From Flavobacteriaceae bacterium (lineage in GTDB: Bacteria > Bacteroidota > Bacteroidia > Flavobacteriales > Flavobacteriaceae), in assembly GCA_016763595.1 (NCBI GenBank), contig JAESTN010000300.1:1-8745 (forward strand): DNA of 8,745 nt, read 5' to 3'. The notes beneath the pieces were generated by a model that had not been told where the DNA came from, made no database searches, and saw only the letters and a list, made by a program, of their open reading frames with translations. Every line of letters starts with the position of its first letter. Position 1 is the first letter of the stretch. Both the position numbers and the translations under genes were made by a program. Positions 7,057-8,745 of this stretch are shown here, in pieces.

Positions 7057-7252
7057 AGATAACTTCTACTAATTTACAAGTTCTATAAGCGACAACTATT
7101 CTTTGCTTAATTACTGTTTTTTCGCTCTAATATAAAAATGTAACACTTACAAATGCATTTCACATTCTGCATAGTGCTACTTGTTGGGAACTTCATACAT
7201 GTTTAGACAATGGCTGCATTATTTCTAAAAAAAGGCAATCAATTATTCTGGG
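7057..7252. other. Non-coding gap between convergent transcription units
   Basis: These 196 bases separate the kinase stop from the stop of the hydroxylase gene on the other strand. No plausible gene, strong promoter or GC-rich terminator is visible. It contains the 10-bp palindrome AAATGCATTT (7151-7160) and one weak hairpin described separately. Both converging units must terminate here or read through into each other. Confidence 0.6.
7134..7151 (-). terminator. Weak hairpin plus T-run, possible terminator for the minus-strand unit
   Basis: On the minus strand TGTAA-GTG-TTACA (7151 to 7139) folds into a 5-bp stem with a 3-base loop, followed by five Ts (7138-7134). The position, about 100 bp past the hydroxylase stop, is sensible, but the stem is short and AT-rich, so stability would be low. 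Confidence 0.2.
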
Positions 7253-8131
7253 TTATTTTTTATTCTTACCAAACCCATAAAATAGTTGACCAACGAGGCT
7301 TTTCGGAAATATTTTTTCATCTGGAAAACCTAACTCAATCGTACCACCATCTTCAGGTATATAATTCATCTTAAAGATATAATCCCAAATACTTAGGCTA
7401 ATTCCAAAATTGATTCCGTTGGGTTTATGCTCAGGTAATTTTTTCACATGGTGGTATAAATGCATTACTGAATTGTTAAAGACATATTTTAAAGGCCCCC
7501 AAGTAATTCTAATATTTGCATGATTTAAATGACCGATAAGAACTGCAAAAAAGTGAATAAAGAATGCCTGTTCAGGTTCTGCCCCAACCAAAATCATAAC
7601 CGCCAATGTTTTGAGAGGTTTATAAAAGATGTTTTCCATCCAATGGTACCGTAAATGTGCAGCAAAGCCCATTTCTTTCACTGAATGATGCACCTTATGG
7701 AATTTCCATAAAAACTCGAACTTATGCAACAATACATGCGTAAACCATTGTACAAAATCATTAAAAACAAAGAAAATAAGAATAAATACCCATGTAGGCA
7801 TCGCTTCCTTTTCAAGCAACACAAAAGATGTAGAAGTAATCCCAAAATTATTGAATACATTTCCTAATATATCATACAAACCAAACAATCCTATTTGGAA
7901 AACAAAAAAATTGAGATACATATAAAACCCATCCAACCAAAAATCCTTCCGGATCGCTTTTTGATTTTTTCTCCAAGGAAATAATAATTCTAATCCCCAA
8001 ACCAATAATGAGATTATTGTGAGTCCCCAAAACCAATTTTCATTCCACGGAACATCAAATATTATTTGTCTCCATTGGTAATTTGCCATTCCTACAACGG
8101 TGTTTGTAAAAATATCGAAATAAGCTTCCAT
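7253..8131 (-). CDS. Fatty acid hydroxylase / sterol desaturase family membrane protein
   Basis: Di-iron membrane oxygenase family that hydroxylates or desaturates lipid substrates. The 292-residue protein has several hydrophobic segments (about 33-50, 66-88, 113-128, 174-200). The histidine clusters that hold the two irons are present in family order: HVLLH at 132-136, HKVHH at 145-149, H159 and H163, HLNH at 201-204, and HLYHH at 224-228. Spacing and surrounding motifs (F-W-x-F-H-K-V-H-H-S and N-x-G-x-x-x-S-I-W-D-Y-I-F) fit the family well. The start at 8129-8131 lies one base after the stop of the sulfurtransferase gene, so the two are almost certainly co-transcribed and probably translationally coupled. 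The actual substrate cannot be told: fatty acid or carotenoid hydroxylation, ether-lipid cleavage or a sterol-like lipid are all compatible. Confidence is high for family, low for reaction. Confidence 0.93.
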   Translation of the reverse strand: MEAYFDIFTNTVVGMANYQWRQIIFDVPWNENWFWGLTIISLLVWGLELLFPWRKNQKAIRKDFWLDGFYMYLNFFVFQIGLFGLYDILGNVFNNFGITSTSFVLLEKEAMPTWVFILIFFVFNDFVQWFTHVLLHKFEFLWKFHKVHHSVKEMGFAAHLRYHWMENIFYKPLKTLAVMILVGAEPEQAFFIHFFAVLIGHLNHANIRITWGPLKYVFNNSVMHLYHHVKKLPEHKPNGINFGISLSIWDYIFKMNYIPEDGGTIELGFPDEKIFPKSLVGQLFYGFGKNKK

Positions 8132-8132
8132 T

Positions 8133-8745
8133 TTAATTGTCTTTTTTTAGTGGTAAATTTTTATAATAACTCCATTCTGTCCAAGAGCCATCATAATTTA
8201 ATACGTGTTTGTAACCTAAGCGTTGCGTTAATACAAAAGTAGTATGTGCAGAACGAACACCACTATGGCAATACACATAAATAGTATCACTCTTTTTAGC
8301 ACCAATTTTGGCGTATATCTCTTCTAACTCTAAAGAGGTTTTTATTTTTTGATCTCCTGAATAGTTGATGGAATTTGCCCAATCTAATAACTGACTTGTC
8401 GGAATTTTTCCTTTTACAAATGCACCTTTTTTTAAAACGTTACCCAAATACTCATCTGTCGTTCTTGTATCAATAATGATTGCTCCTTTTTTAACAGCCC
8501 TTTTTAGTTGAATTCTTGAAGCATAGTAGGCTGTATTAACTTCTGTAGAAAAAGAAAAATTAGTTGTTGTAACTTTTGATTCATCAGTTGTCAAAGGAAT
8601 TTTAGCTCTTTTTAGAGCCGAAAGACCTCCATCTAATAACTTTACATTTGTGAAGTTATAATACTGCAAAACCCACCAAAGTCTGGCTGCATCACACAAG
8701 CCTTTATCATCAAAAATAAGTAAGGTGTCTTTAGTATCAATCCCT
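8133..8745 (-). CDS. Tandem-rhodanese sulfurtransferase (thiosulfate/3-mercaptopyruvate type), 5' end cut by window edge
   Basis: Enzyme of the family that moves sulfur from thiosulfate or 3-mercaptopyruvate to a thiol acceptor or cyanide through a cysteine persulfide. The frame is open to base 8745, giving 203 visible residues; a TTG at 8697-8699 is internal, because the upstream codons (reading T-L-L-I-F-D-D-K-G-L) match the conserved interior of the first rhodanese domain. The visible order is the end of the inactive N-terminal rhodanese domain (A-A-R-L-W-W-V-L and V-K-L-L-D-G-G-L), a linker, then the catalytic C-terminal domain with IIIDTRTTDEY. The active-site loop is CHSGVRS, with Cys encoded at 8269-8271, and the protein ends with Y-D-G-S-W-T-E-W-S. 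The loop CHSGVR is neither the classic CGSGVT of mercaptopyruvate enzymes nor CRKGVT of rhodanese, so donor preference is open. About 70-80 N-terminal residues are probably missing. Confidence 0.9.
   Translation of the reverse strand, partial: GIDTKDTLLIFDDKGLCDAARLWWVLQYYNFTNVKLLDGGLSALKRAKIPLTTDESKVTTTNFSFSTEVNTAYYASRIQLKRAVKKGAIIIDTRTTDEYLGNVLKKGAFVKGKIPTSQLLDWANSINYSGDQKIKTSLELEEIYAKIGAKKSDTIYVYCHSGVRSAHTTFVLTQRLGYKHVLNYDGSWTEWSYYKNLPLKKDN

Noticed and set aside
7151..7160. AAATGCATTT palindrome in the convergent gap
   Set aside because: A 10-bp AT-rich palindrome is expected by chance in such DNA and has no paired element or promoter nearby.
7678..7860. Second minus-strand frame inside the hydroxylase gene
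   Set aside because: Out-of-frame shadow of a gene whose histidine motifs are intact in the main frame.
8697..8699. TTG as a possible start of the sulfurtransferase
   Set aside because: The upstream in-frame codons to the window edge encode conserved rhodanese-domain sequence, so the gene is cut by the window rather than starting here.

Overview
The window looks like chromosome from a low-GC Flavobacteriia-type Bacteroidota. It is AT-rich, has A-rich leaders without recognisable Shine-Dalgarno sequences, and carries a promoter matching the Bacteroidota form TTG-N19-TAnnTTTG. Several proteins also have the flavour of this phylum: an internally duplicated MacB/FtsX permease, a GAFTDA version of the sigma-54 contact loop, and a kinase H-box reading HEMLNSFTP. 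Genus cannot be decided from the sequence alone.

Layout. (1) 1-4090, minus strand: a compact three-gene operon read in the order membrane-fusion protein (2843-4090), ABC ATPase (2143-2838), large MacB/FtsX-type permease (1-2124). The permease runs off the left edge without its last two expected membrane helices. (2) 4091-4272: a 182-bp divergent control region with a strong candidate sigma-54 promoter facing the efflux operon, a Bacteroidota housekeeping promoter facing the regulator, and two sets of inverted repeats between and over them. (3) 4273-7056, plus strand: an NtrC-type sigma-54 response regulator followed 12 bp later by its membrane-bound histidine kinase, which starts at TTG. (4) 7057-7252: non-coding gap between convergent units. 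(5) 7253-8745, minus strand: a fatty-acid-hydroxylase/sterol-desaturase family membrane protein, one base downstream of a two-domain rhodanese-type sulfurtransferase that runs off the right edge.

How it fits together. The central reading is a self-contained regulated efflux module. The kinase senses something in or near the inner membrane and phosphorylates the NtrC-like regulator. The regulator then activates sigma-54 RNA polymerase at the TGGCAC-N5-TTGAA promoter in front of the adaptor-ATPase-permease operon. The regulator pair has its own housekeeping promoter, overlapped by candidate operator half-sites that could give autoregulation. No outer-membrane channel (TolC-type) gene is visible; it may lie beyond the left edge or elsewhere. 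The sulfurtransferase-hydroxylase pair is a separate transcription unit with no evident link to the efflux module.

The most interesting features are the match between the sigma-54 promoter and the neighbouring sigma-54 activator, the joint presence of a non-canonical -12 element (GA instead of GC) and a non-canonical GAFTDA loop, and the palindromes in the divergent region. No mobile element, CRISPR array, tRNA or rRNA was seen.
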